From the NCBI GenBank assembly GCA_010909725.1, contig JAACMV010000010.1, forward strand, positions 721,501-785,500: a stretch of 64,000 nucleotides of DNA, written 5' to 3'. The notes below the pieces were generated by a model. It saw nothing but the letters and a program-made list of their open reading frames with translations, ran no database searches and was not told the DNA's origin. The stretch is from Picochlorum sp. 'celeri' (Eukaryota; Chlorophyta; Trebouxiophyceae). Shown one piece after another: positions 54,853 through 64,000 of the stretch. A program made the position numbers and the translations under genes. The first letter of the stretch is position 1; the number at the start of each line of letters is the position of its first letter.

Positions 54853-54959
54853 GGCAATGCTGAAGAACAACCTTTCAAGACCCAGAAATCCAACGCAATC
54901 CTCCTCCTATATAATACTAGGTAGTATCAAGTTTGAAAATTTTACATCGACTGTGTCAT

Positions 54960-56816
54960 TCATTCTGATTGCAACATGTATCTGAGGTCATCAGGAATAT
55001 TCACTGGGAATGGTTGGGTTTCTTCCCTTTCCCATTGATGGGCAGCATAGATCCCACCAAAGCTCACATGGTTCCCATTCGAAAAGGATGTAGCAGCTTC
55101 CTCGATTATCTTTGACGGGAATTCCTCATCATGTGATTCTTCATTGTCCAGGAAGGAGGTTTGGGACTGCCAGAGGACCAACTCTTTGGCACCCAGTGCC
55201 TGTGCACAGTGCCCGGCAGTACCAGCCAGGGACAGGAGTTGTCTATCTTTTGTGATTGTTGTCATACTATGAATAAGTACATCCACTGGTCCCATTCGTT
55301 TACCGAACAAATCGCTGCTCAAGCATGGTGGAATAATGCCTAGACTTCGCCCTTCCCGCTTTGGCCCAACACATTGATCTGGTTCCACCAGGGTACCGTC
55401 TTCCGTCATCACAGACTTTCCCGCTTTGAGTTCAGAGTACTGGGCGCTATCAAACACTCCCAATGCTTGTGCAACGGCGGGATACAACCTTCCTGATCGA
55501 TGGCTCTCTACTACTTTGAATCCCAAGCATGGTTTTTCATTCTTCAATGGGGCAGCTGTAACAAGCCACTCGGCATCTGTTCTAATAGTCCACGTCATAC
55601 TACTCACGGACACATCTCTTCGGCTCGGGTCGCCTGGTGAAGGCAATTGTTGCGGGAGCGTGCCAGCCCGAAGGTCATTCCCACCTCCATTCCTCTTCTT
55701 TGTATGCCTCGACAGCATCGCAGTCAATTCCCCATCATAATATCCTTCTGGATTGAGTTGATCTGGTGGCAACTTTGTCGCGTACAATCTAGAACGTTTG
55801 AGAACTTCTACAGGCACGCCAATACTCTCAGGCTCCACAAACCCTGGTGTCAGCTCATGCAACACCACTGGCATTTCTAAATATGTCCTAGACACGGCAA
55901 GCATATTAGAAACAAACGCAACCAGACCAGGAGGCCCATACACATGAATAGGTATATCAGCAGCCTCGTGGCCCTTTGACCGAGATGCACTAATCGTACA
56001 CAGCATCCCTGGCAGACCCAACACAGACTCTGGATCCATACTACCCACAAATATCCTATCTATCCTCTTCCAATCCACAAGTGTGTGCCCAATCAACGAC
56101 CTCTGCGTATCCTCACCACACTCAAACAACCACACAGACTGCAGCGTCCGCAGTGCCAAGGACGTCGCCACTCGTATCCTATTTGGTGCAGTCAGCGTCG
56201 ACAGAAACGTCGCTTGCATCCCAGTCTTATTACTCATAATAGATTCACTATCCTCTTCCAGCAGCACACCACTCAACGTCCCCTTCTGCACACCCAACAA
56301 GGGCTCTGCCTCCAACGCTGCCTTCATCACCTGCTCATACTCCTCCTCACATTCCTCCTCATCACTCACCATCGCATCCACCCTCGCCGCCTCCTCTCCC
56401 ACCAACCCACGACCCTCATCCAACAATGCCTGATACAATCGCCCCGCCAATTGACTCTTATACCCCAGGTAAGGAAGATGCCTCGAATTCAACTCAGCCT
56501 TGAGCTGCTCCACAGTCAAGTTCCTCAATTGCTTATACGTATATGACTCTCCATCCTTTAATACACTGGTAAACGCAGCACCATCGCCATCCTTCTCCGC
56601 TTTTCTGAGGTCTTCGCGCTCAGCCCGACACTTCTCGACACCATCCCTCCTCCAGAATCTACTCCTACTACTAGTACTAATAAAAGCATGTCTCCTCAAG
56701 GACAATGCATTGGCATCGCATTGTCCTCGGCGCCCGTGGTGTCCCACATGAATCCCACATGCGGCATGGACATGTTGCTGCCTGACACACACCATGATCC
56801 GATCAAATACACCCAT
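54960..56816 (-). CDS. SAP-domain RNase Z-like protein lacking the metal-binding motifs
   Basis: The single-exon gene encodes 618 residues from the first true ATG at 56816. A His/Arg/Ser-rich N-terminus of about 70 residues could target an organelle. A SAP-like helix-turn-helix (LTVEQLKAELNSRHLPYLGY) lies near 89-120. After an acidic linker comes a metallo-beta-lactamase fold collinear with RNase Z: WLFECGEDTQRSL (about 232), IDRIFVGSMDPESVLGLPGM (about 250), VYGPPGLVAFV and a LHEL segment. In active RNase Z the second block carries HxHxDH; here those positions read S-M-D-P-E-S. The later His/Asp ligands are also replaced (LIHSMTT near 513, LVLWQSQTSF near 550). I infer a catalytically dead tRNase Z relative that could bind RNA or DNA through its SAP domain. 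Confidence 0.75.
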   Translation of the reverse strand: MGVFDRIMVCVRQQHVHAACGIHVGHHGRRGQCDANALSLRRHAFISTSSRSRFWRRDGVEKCRAEREDLRKAEKDGDGAAFTSVLKDGESYTYKQLRNLTVEQLKAELNSRHLPYLGYKSQLAGRLYQALLDEGRGLVGEEAARVDAMVSDEEECEEEYEQVMKAALEAEPLLGVQKGTLSGVLLEEDSESIMSNKTGMQATFLSTLTAPNRIRVATSLALRTLQSVWLFECGEDTQRSLIGHTLVDWKRIDRIFVGSMDPESVLGLPGMLCTISASRSKGHEAADIPIHVYGPPGLVAFVSNMLAVSRTYLEMPVVLHELTPGFVEPESIGVPVEVLKRSRLYATKLPPDQLNPEGYYDGELTAMLSRHTKKRNGGGNDLRAGTLPQQLPSPGDPSRRDVSVSSMTWTIRTDAEWLVTAAPLKNEKPCLGFKVVESHRSGRLYPAVAQALGVFDSAQYSELKAGKSVMTEDGTLVEPDQCVGPKREGRSLGIIPPCLSSDLFGKRMGPVDVLIHSMTTITKDRQLLSLAGTAGHCAQALGAKELVLWQSQTSFLDNEESHDEEFPSKIIEEAATSFSNGNHVSFGGIYAAHQWEREETQPFPVNIPDDLRYMLQSE

Positions 56817-57995
56817 ACATTGCACAATTATATTAAAAACATTGTTAAATCTGTACTTGATCAGTATGAAATAGTAATGAGAGAGCCAGGCATCAAATCA
56901 ATCACATGCCTGCAAGGCACATGGCTGCAAGACCACCACCACCGAGAGACTCGCTCGGCATATGCCATGCATGGCATCAACCCATGCTATAGTACGCATG
57001 TCATACATCCCTTGAAGCAGAGTCGTCCAGCATGGCGTGTCGCTGGTCGTATTGTGCTTGGAGGAATGATCTCGATAGATCACCCCATCATGCATCTCCT
57101 TTGATGGGAAATAAAAACCCTTATCTGGAATGTGACGCTTTCAACGTCGCTCTGACACAGACTCCCATCAAATGCCTTCTCTGACCGAAGCGTTCCTTCA
57201 TAAGATTCTCGGACACGTGTGAAGCATCGTCAGCGTTACACCCCATTCTGATGCATCTCCACTGGTATACTCCTGTCCTGTCAATCGACGAAGATACCAA
57301 TATTACAAATAATCTGACATTTAGTACTAGTAAAGTTTAAACTGCGTATACTATTGACATTGTATCTGCACTCTGTACAACGTTGTCGAACTGGCGCTGA
57401 TCACGTGCACGGGTGGAGGCTCACAAGGTACGGGTATACTCGGTTTCCGTGTTCGATACATACACATTGTGGTATAATAAGACTATTTTGGTCGGATGCG
57501 GTGCATCGAATGCGTGTGCGGGGTGCCTGGGTGACTGTCCGCGAACGTGACTTGTCACGTCACTGGTCTGGGTCTGTGGATGTGGGCGCTGTGGGGGTAT
57601 ATAGGGGTGATTTCTAATGATATATGAGTGTGGAATTGTACCTCGTTGGTGGCCAGGGGGGTGCATCGGGGTGGAACCCTGGGATATGGTCGAACAGGGT
57701 AGTATCTAGGTCTCACGGCTGTGTGTTGTGTGTGTAGGAATACGCCCCTCAGAGAAGAAGATTATTTATATTTGGACTTGATTGGCTCGGGAGAACCCGT
57801 CAATCTGTCCGTGGAATTCTTTGGTTGTGAGAGTGGGTGTTTGAAGCAATGGTTTTAAGCCTCAATAAGTAATCAGATAATAATTTGTGGCTCTCGCGAA
57901 GATTTTATAGGAGGAACTATACCAACTCTAATACAAGACATTAGAGGAGATTCTTATTATTGGATCGTGGGCGACAGTTTTTGAGAAAGCCGTTG
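56817..57995. promoter_or_regulatory. Divergent intergenic region of about 1.2 kb
   Basis: This separates the RNase Z-like and RRM genes, transcribed outward. Short open frames (56688-57104, 57354-57617, 57421-57666) show no domain. AT-rich and GTGTGT-rich patches are present, and GATGGG(A)-type repeats occur near 57100-57180. No RNA gene is recognised. Confidence 0.4.
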
Positions 57996-59546
57996 ATGCC
58001 CAGAATTCTAGGTGAGACAAAAATGCAGAATTCTTTTCAGAGCAATGTTGATGGGGATCAATTTCAGGAAGGAATAGGTGGTGATCAAGGGTCTAGAGAT
58101 ACTCAGAGTATATTGCCAGGGAATGTACCGGGACAAACGAATGGAGAAGGGAATGATGAGTATGTACAAAAGCTGATGAAGGAGTTGTCATCGCTGCAGG
58201 TCAATGGGCAGCAGCCACTTGGGTCTGCGCAGGGGTGGCATCAGCAGGGATACCTATATGATGGTATCTATAGTCCTGTGGCGAACATGGGCGTGTCGCA
58301 GCATGCTCAGCCACCTATAGACCTGGCACAACACGCTCAGTTGCCAGTGGATCTGTCAGCACAGTATGCACGATTGAGTGGAGGGCACATGCCCCCTCAT
58401 CACTTTCCAGCTCGAACATCTCACCGAGAATCACTTGATACGGTGTTGAGTACGTCATCAGTTCATAGCGATCGTTTGAGTCAGAATGCAGCATATGGAC
58501 AAAGTGTTTTGCAAGCTCAAATTCCGTATCAGAATTTCCAGGCACTTCACACAGAAGCTCCGGCGGGGCATATTCAGCAGCACAATATTGGAATGAATCG
58601 TTCGCAGCACCATGGATACGGTCAGGGTTCTGGTCAGAAGGGCAGTGGCCCTCGTATTTTCTGTGGTCACGTTCCTAAAGAGGTCACAGAGGATCTCGTG
58701 AAGGCACATTTCAGCCAATGGGGAACAGTGACGGATGTATATTTTCCGAGACATAAGAAAACTTTGAAAAGGCGTCCATTTTGTTTCGTGACTTTTGGAA
58801 ATATAGAGTGTGCCAACAGAGCCCTCCAGGAAAGTCCTTTGAATATCTGTGGTATACCAATCAAGAACATGACCATGGTTGAAGATAGAGACAAGTATTA
58901 TCACGAAAAGCACGCGAGAGCAAGAGAGACGCTTGCATCTGTTTTGAAAGCGTCACCAATCATTGCAGGATCGAATTTGACCCAAGAACAAGTTGACAAC
59001 ATTGCTGCATTGCTTGCCATGGATGGGGCGTCAGCTGAGACAGTGCTGCACAGCCTTGGTTTCCAGCATGACCAGTTTGCAAAACAGGCGCCTCCACAGG
59101 ATCAGTCCAATGCCTTGTTGCAGAAACTCCAGACCATGGCAAGTGTGCCAGGTATGGATGGAGGCATTGGATCGACGCCTCAGTGGCCTCCAATGAGACC
59201 TTCCTCTTTGGATGCCCAAGGAGTCAGCTTGGCTGGTATGGCAAATGCAGATCAAATACCAGCACCTTCTACTTTTCCAGAATTGTCAAATGACGCAGCA
59301 TTGCAGAATGCGTTGGGCATTGCCTTGGGCCGCCAGAGCAAGCCAGTGCCCCAAAGCGTACAACAAGAAGACCCAGTCAAGGGTGTAACAACAAGTAGTG
59401 GTCTGCTGAAGCAACCACAGGTTTCAAATCTCAGCCTTCCTACCAACACCAAGTACACAGTAACACCTGAGAATCGTTGGATGGAGCCTGATGGCGGAGA
59501 GAAAACCACACAAAAGCCCACTACTACTGTTCGAAGAAGCATTTGA
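57996..59546 (+). CDS. RNA-binding protein with a single RRM
   Basis: The single-exon gene encodes 516 residues from the first ATG; Met10 at 58023 is an alternative. About 220 residues of Gln/His/Ser/Gly-rich low-complexity sequence come first. Then comes one RRM (about 225-305) with RNP2 RIFCGHV and RNP1 RRPFCFVTF. The C-terminal 200 residues are again Gln/Pro-rich and disordered, with a UBA-like short helical segment (LTQEQVDNIAALLAMDG). The low-complexity flanks fit an mRNP or stress-granule type regulator. The single RRM is closest in style to hnRNP/Musashi-type domains; targets are unknown. Confidence 0.8.
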   Translation: MPRILGETKMQNSFQSNVDGDQFQEGIGGDQGSRDTQSILPGNVPGQTNGEGNDEYVQKLMKELSSLQVNGQQPLGSAQGWHQQGYLYDGIYSPVANMGVSQHAQPPIDLAQHAQLPVDLSAQYARLSGGHMPPHHFPARTSHRESLDTVLSTSSVHSDRLSQNAAYGQSVLQAQIPYQNFQALHTEAPAGHIQQHNIGMNRSQHHGYGQGSGQKGSGPRIFCGHVPKEVTEDLVKAHFSQWGTVTDVYFPRHKKTLKRRPFCFVTFGNIECANRALQESPLNICGIPIKNMTMVEDRDKYYHEKHARARETLASVLKASPIIAGSNLTQEQVDNIAALLAMDGASAETVLHSLGFQHDQFAKQAPPQDQSNALLQKLQTMASVPGMDGGIGSTPQWPPMRPSSLDAQGVSLAGMANADQIPAPSTFPELSNDAALQNALGIALGRQSKPVPQSVQQEDPVKGVTTSSGLLKQPQVSNLSLPTNTKYTVTPENRWMEPDGGEKTTQKPTTTVRRSI

Positions 59547-60015
59547 ATTATCGAGAGAGAGCATTATCGTCAGTTTATATCAAACGAAACAGTACCTGTT
59601 ATCGCATCCATGTATTTGTGCAGATTTTCATCTTTGTATTCGCGGCGAGTAGTTTGAAATTTTTTACCTTGGAAGATATATATGCGTGTTCATACGTTTC
59701 ATGTATACATCCAATGCATGAGTCTCCTAGTGTTTATGTCAGGAGACGCGAATTACATTAATTCATATGTAATCAACGAATTCTTGAGTTTGAGTCCACA
59801 TTGAGGTGATGATTCCACACTGGGTGTGTCTGGATGCAATGGCATTATGGCATACGTGGCATGAGATAGTACCCAAGTCTCCCCTCCCTTTGCATATTCA
59901 AATATTATTATTACACTATTGTTCAACCATAACACATATAGGAACCCTGTGGACCAATCGACGAGTGTGATAAACAAGAAGACAAGAGAAGAGAAGAGAA
60001 AATCAATCAAAGAGC
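59547..60015. other. Intergenic, no gene seen
   Basis: This lies between two plus-strand genes and is AT-rich. AAGAGAAGAGAAGAGAA at about 59983-60000 is a purine-rich simple repeat just upstream of the ProA start. Confidence 0.4.
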
Positions 60016-61399
60016 ATGTCTTCTCAGCAGGAACTTGTACGTTCTTTCTACTCCTAGTTTTACTCATATGAATATAGAGAATATAAAAAATGGCATGCAT
60101 TCACGTTTGAACCCATGTGTGTTGCAGTCCCCACGGGAGATGGCTGTCAAGGCCAGGGCAGCTGCGAGACATTTGCAGGCTCTGTCGACGGAAGATAGGG
60201 TCAAAATCTTAAATTCTATCGCAGATGAGATTGAGGCGAATGAAGCAGCCATCATGGAAGAGAACAAGGCTGATGTCGAAGCAGCAACTGGGACAATATC
60301 TGACTCTTTGTTGCAGCGTTTGATCCTCAAGCCCGCGAAAATTGCTCAGTTGGCCGATGGAATTCGAGCTATTGCTCGTCAAGAGGAGCCCATCGGTAAA
60401 TTGTTGAGTAGAACCGAGTTGGCTGATGGCCTTGTGTTGGACAAGGTGACCTCCCCTATTGGTGTGCTTTTGATCATTTTCGAGGCTCGACCAGATGCTC
60501 TGCCGCAGATTGCTGCCCTTGCAATTCGAAGTGGTAATGGTCTTCTTTTGAAGGGTGGGAAAGAGGCTGTTCGATCGAATGCGATTCTGCACTCGATCAT
60601 TGTAGGCTGTGTAGAAAAGGCTGCTCCATCTGTTGGTAGAGGGTTGATTGGCCTGGTGACATCTCGCGATGAGATTGATGCGCTTCTTGCACTCAACGAT
60701 ACTATTGATCTCGTGATTCCAAGGGGTTCGAATCAACTTGTGTCGTACATTCAAAGTAATACAAAGATTCCAGTGTTGGGTCATGCTGATGGAATTTGCC
60801 ACATTTATGTGGACCCATCTGCAGATGATGCCATGGTGAAGAGCATCTGCGTCGACTCTAAGATCGACTATCCAGCAGCGTGTAATGCCGTGGAAAAGAT
60901 CCTAGTGCACGAGAGTTTGAAAGGCGAGCGCTTGGATGCATTGTTGGCAGCGTTGAAAGAGGCAGGTGTGACTGTCCATGGTGGAGACAGGTCCGTGTCA
61001 GAGCTGGGCCTTTCACCAGCACCAAGTGTGAGACACGAGTATTCATCTCTGGATGTGACTGTGGAGCTTGTGTCATCGATGACTGAAGCAATTGATCACA
61101 TCCATGCCAATGGAAGTGGACACACAGAGAGTATCATTACTCAAGATGCAGCCCTTGCAGAAGAGTTTTTGAGGCGTGTGGATTCGGCGTGTGTTCTCCA
61201 TAATGCAAGCACACGATTCTCCGATGGCTACAGATTTGGTCTCGGAGCAGAGGTAGGAATCAGTACATCCAGAATCCATGCCAGAGGCCCTGTGGGTGTG
61301 GAAGGACTGATGACCACGAGATTCCTCTTGAGAGGCCATGGTCAGGTCGTGAAAAAGGACACTGGAGTCACGTACACCCATAAATCTCTTCCATTCTAA
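60016..61399 (+). CDS. proA: Glutamate-5-semialdehyde dehydrogenase (gamma-glutamyl phosphate reductase), stand-alone
   Basis: Two exons (60016-60036 and 60128-61399; 91-nt intron, GTACGT donor) give 430 residues. The first exon is only 21 nt (MSSQQEL). The enzyme is a complete Pro[38 protein letters not shown], and the active-site Cys in [15 protein letters not shown] near 258, then [20 protein letters not shown]. It reduces gamma-glutamyl phosphate in proline synthesis. Animals and land plants fuse this to glutamate 5-kinase (P5CS); no kinase domain is encoded here. No transit peptide is apparent, so it is probably cytosolic. Confidence 0.93.
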
Positions 61400-61439
61400 T
61401 ATAAATGATGCATATGCATGTGAATAAATAAGGGCAGAG

Positions 61440-62150
61440 TCATCTCTGCTCATGTAACCTTGTTGTCCCATCCTCTTCATATTCCAACACCATGGAAACA
61501 TCTGCTGCCTCTGCCAAGGATGCGTTTTTAATTTTCATCCGTTGTGTTGTGTGATGAGAACGCTTTGGTGTCCCTACAGTGACGATACGAAGGCCCAGGT
61601 ATCCAGCATAGGCAAGGGGGCTGGCAAAATCCCCATCATTTGATATGCACACACAGGTCTTCTTCTTGCCTAGTATCATGCTCTCCCTCGCAAATCGGAC
61701 CACCTCATCCCGAAGAATAAGATCCACGGCATTCTTCCGTCGCTTCGTCACGAACCAATCAACGGCCTTGGCATCAAACCTCTCATACACGCGAGCCACA
61801 ACCCCATCTCTGTCCATGGACAAGGTCCTCATTGTTCTTTCATTCGCTGCAAGCACAACCTTGCAATCAGAATCAACCTCAAGTTCACACAGAGTCTGTA
61901 GAAGAGCATTCTCATTCGGAGGCATGATATTATCAACATCCCAGACCACCAAGGTACTGCATGATACCCTTGTGCCCACCTGGCCATGGACTCCCACAGA
62001 TCTCATGAACATGTGTCCATGCGACACTCTGCCAATAGAAATTCCATGTAATTCCCTGTCACAATGGGTTCTCTGCGTCGTCTGCAAGTACATTCCCACT
62101 CTAGAATTGGTTTGGGACGTTGTAGACCACAAGACATTTGCAGGACGCAT
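61440..62150 (-). CDS. NYN-domain (PIN-like) putative ribonuclease
   Basis: The single-exon gene encodes 236 residues. After about 60 N-terminal residues of uncertain coding status, the NYN fold has TLVVWDVDNIMPP (first acidic cluster, about 67), a middle helix-strand region with WFVTKRRKNAVDLILRDEV (acidic Asp in AVD) and CISNDGDFASPLAYAGYLGL (third cluster, about 170). These Asp residues form the metal site of NYN/PIN nucleases acting on RNA. The N-terminus overlaps the divergent gene's start by 87 nt. Starting at Met48 (62009) would remove the overlap and keep the whole domain. Plant NYN proteins are often organellar. Confidence 0.8.
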   Translation of the reverse strand: MRPANVLWSTTSQTNSRVGMYLQTTQRTHCDRELHGISIGRVSHGHMFMRSVGVHGQVGTRVSCSTLVVWDVDNIMPPNENALLQTLCELEVDSDCKVVLAANERTMRTLSMDRDGVVARVYERFDAKAVDWFVTKRRKNAVDLILRDEVVRFARESMILGKKKTCVCISNDGDFASPLAYAGYLGLRIVTVGTPKRSHHTTQRMKIKNASLAEAADVSMVLEYEEDGTTRLHEQR

Positions 62151-63386
62151 GTCGCCCCTAGAGCGATTGCCAAGGACGTGCTCACCAGCTACTATGACAA
62201 TTATAATGAGAAAAGAATAGACAAGGTGCTGGAGTTATTTGATGATGACGTAGAATACCAGGATTTAATTTATCAAGATGCTTTCAAAGGGAAACAAGAG
62301 CTTGAAGCTTATTTCAAAAAGATTGGCGAATTGGTGCCCAAAGATATACGGTTTGTTGTAGATGATATCACAGAAGGGGATGAGAACAAATGCGGGGTTT
62401 TGTGGCATGTGGAAATCGAGTCGGAGAAGGAGGGGATGGTGGAGCTTCCATTCAGTAGAGGGGTGTCGTTTTACAGATTGAACGATCAGGGGCGGATTAT
62501 TTTTGCACGCGATATTGTGGAGTCTCCGTTCAAGCCAGGAGAATCTTCATTAGGGGGAATTACAGCTGTAGCTCCATTAATACGCAAGCTGGGGAGACGA
62601 GCAAACCCGTCAAATATATCTACCCCAGATGGGAAGAATTTGTTGCAGGCAGGTTTGATGCTTGCCTTTGCGACAGGGTATATTGGCGTCGTCCTCTTAT
62701 CTGATCTTCCTCCAGGATCTCCAGCGTATATGACTGACCCCAAGGAATTGGAGAGAATTCTCCACGAGTCGTATAATTTCTTCTATGTCAACATGTTCAT
62801 GGGTGACTGGTTTGGGCTCAACATTGTCCCGAATGTCGCCGAGCACCCAGTCGATGAGGGTCTTTTTAATTTCATTAATTCATGGTCTCTCATGTTTTTG
62901 CCCTTGTGGATTGATGATCCGAAAGGCAAGTCGTTACCATTTTGGGGGAAACGATTCCCTCTCTGGGTTGGGACCATGTTTTTGACAAATGTGTTTCTGC
63001 CATTTTATATGGTTCTTCGTCTCATCCCAGATCTGTATCTCGAAGAAAACGACACGAAGAATGAACAAGAGGTGCCAGATACGCTCCAAGATGGACGAGG
63101 TGGCCGTATGGCCATTGGCATACTTTCTACCACCGTGGCCCTTGTCTCCATGGCATGGATTGCTGTTGGGAGACCAGAATATTCAGCAGCAGACAGACTT
63201 GACTTCTTCATGACGTCTTTCAGTTCAAACAGAGTCTTCTGGGCATTTTGTCTGGACGCAGTCCTGTATTCTGTATGGCAATTCTGGATTCTTTCTGATC
63301 TCAAGGCGCCCATCTACCAACGAGTGACTCCGCTCTTTGGAATGGCAGCGTGGTTGCTTGGAACACAAAATAAAAGTACAAAATGA
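62064..63386 (+). CDS. NTF2/SnoaL-like domain fused to a membrane domain, probably plastid
   Basis: The single-exon gene encodes 440 residues. The N-terminal about 35 residues (RRLQVHSHSRIGLGR and on) are Arg/Ser/His-rich, a plausible transit peptide. Residues about 40-155 are an NTF2-like cone fold (LTSYYDNYNEKRIDKVLELF, then VEYQDLIYQDAFKGKQEL and RDIVESPFKPGE), a layout typical of plastid NTF2-like proteins of algae and plants. The C-terminal part (about 195-435) has five or six membrane segments, including WFGLNIVPNVAEHPVDEGLF and VGTMFLTNVFLPFYMVLRL, the same style as uncharacterised plastid membrane proteins. The function is not known. Confidence 0.75.
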   Translation: MGSLRRLQVHSHSRIGLGRCRPQDICRTHVAPRAIAKDVLTSYYDNYNEKRIDKVLELFDDDVEYQDLIYQDAFKGKQELEAYFKKIGELVPKDIRFVVDDITEGDENKCGVLWHVEIESEKEGMVELPFSRGVSFYRLNDQGRIIFARDIVESPFKPGESSLGGITAVAPLIRKLGRRANPSNISTPDGKNLLQAGLMLAFATGYIGVVLLSDLPPGSPAYMTDPKELERILHESYNFFYVNMFMGDWFGLNIVPNVAEHPVDEGLFNFINSWSLMFLPLWIDDPKGKSLPFWGKRFPLWVGTMFLTNVFLPFYMVLRLIPDLYLEENDTKNEQEVPDTLQDGRGGRMAIGILSTTVALVSMAWIAVGRPEYSAADRLDFFMTSFSSNRVFWAFCLDAVLYSVWQFWILSDLKAPIYQRVTPLFGMAAWLLGTQNKSTK

Positions 63387-63422
63387 TTACTGTAATGGCA
63401 TATATGGAGTGATTGATGGCCA

Positions 63423-64000
63423 ATGTGGTCTGAACTATCCTCATTTGGACGGGCATACTGGAACCATGGGATTTACTGCATTGTCACGGCAGCCTTCTTT
63501 TTCAGCATCTCATCGTCTCTGTTGAGACCCATAGGGCCTGATGTGACGGTATTTGAGATTGTTGCGGTCCGTTCGACCCTGTCCATGGTTCTGTCTGTGG
63601 TGACTGCGAGGTTGAGTCATGATGACAGTCCCTTGTTTGGATCCTTTGGGCATATGCATCTCTTGTTTCTGAGAGGTGCATCAGGAGCCATGGCGATGAC
63701 GTGTTTCTACGTATCTGTACAAAATCTCCTCTTAAGTGAGGCGGTGGCGTTGTTGTTTTTGAATCCTGCACTGGTGGCAGTGCTTGCTTTTTTCTTCCTT
63801 GGAGAGACAATAACAGTGTATGGAGTCTTGGGGTGTATTAGTAGTCTTATCGGTATGGTTTTAGTTGTCAAGCCGCCGATTATTCAAGGAGATTCTGGTG
63901 AATGGACAGATAGCAGGCAGTTGGGTGTGCTGATGGGAATATTGGCAGCATTTTTGGCAGCTGTTGCTTACACAAGTATTCGCAAAATAGGGACACGTGA
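63423..64000 (+). CDS. EamA-type drug/metabolite transporter (partial)
   Basis: The open frame starts at 63423 (MWSELSSFGRAYWNHG) and runs past the right edge, 192 codons visible. The first EamA domain is recognisable: ITAAFFFSISSSLLRP-like first helix, VRSTLSMVLSV, the conserved RGASGAMAMTCFYVSVQNL, and SEAVALLFLNPALVAVLAFF with LGETITVYGVLGC. The second domain begins with GVLMGILAAFLAAVAYTSIR at the edge. Relatives include plasma-membrane and ER nucleotide or metabolite exporters and the solute carrier SLC35G group. A TATAT motif lies 26 nt upstream of the ATG. Confidence 0.88.
   Translation, partial: MWSELSSFGRAYWNHGIYCIVTAAFFFSISSSLLRPIGPDVTVFEIVAVRSTLSMVLSVVTARLSHDDSPLFGSFGHMHLLFLRGASGAMAMTCFYVSVQNLLLSEAVALLFLNPALVAVLAFFFLGETITVYGVLGCISSLIGMVLVVKPPIIQGDSGEWTDSRQLGVLMGILAAFLAAVAYTSIRKIGTR

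Overview
The window is nuclear DNA from a compact eukaryotic genome, most likely a unicellular alga of the green lineage (prasinophyte or other chlorophyte grade). Evidence: spliceosomal introns of 36-360 nt, many with a GTACGT-type donor; cytosolic ribosomal proteins uS8 and uL6, a proteasome beta-1 subunit and mitochondrial ATP synthase subunit d; and plastid functions (2-Cys peroxiredoxin with a transit-peptide exon, a MenA-type naphthoate phytyltransferase, OEP24, plastid-like SET and RsmD proteins). Glutamyl-phosphate reductase is present without a fused kinase domain, unlike land-plant P5CS. The species cannot be named from this sequence.

Layout. 1-1.6 kb: 5' part of a non-LTR (LINE) retrotransposon running off the left edge. 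1.7-5.2 kb: VPS62-like protein, ceramide synthase, peroxiredoxin. 5.6-12.7 kb: one very large PIEZO mechanosensitive channel gene. 12.7-27.5 kb: SLC17/PHT4-like transporter, degenerate SET protein, Mpp10, uS8, a SKA-like kinetochore protein, MenA, ATP synthase d, molybdopterin synthase small subunit, an AT-hook protein and a protein kinase. 27.5-32.4 kb: the only large gene-poor stretch, holding a tandem duplication of about 360 bp. 32.4-64 kb: dense gene run (RsmD-like methyltransferase, secreted Pro-rich protein, proteasome beta-1, OEP24, uL6, GT31 glycosyltransferase, CGI-58-like hydrolase, TMEM62-like phosphoesterase, SVOP-like transporter, TPR membrane protein, thymidylate kinase, adenylosuccinate lyase, glucosidase I, an RNase Z-like protein without its metal ligands, RRM protein, ProA, NYN protein, NTF2-like membrane protein, and a drug/metabolite transporter cut by the right edge).

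Genes are mostly single-exon or have one or two introns. Neighbours are often convergent with 10-40 nt between stop codons. There are no operons; the genes are unrelated housekeeping, plastid, secretory-pathway and transport functions. Exon joins were worked out by eye from splice signals, reading-frame continuity and family conservation. All spliced gene models were checked for total length divisible by three. No CRISPR array, tRNA, rRNA or prokaryote-type defence system was seen.
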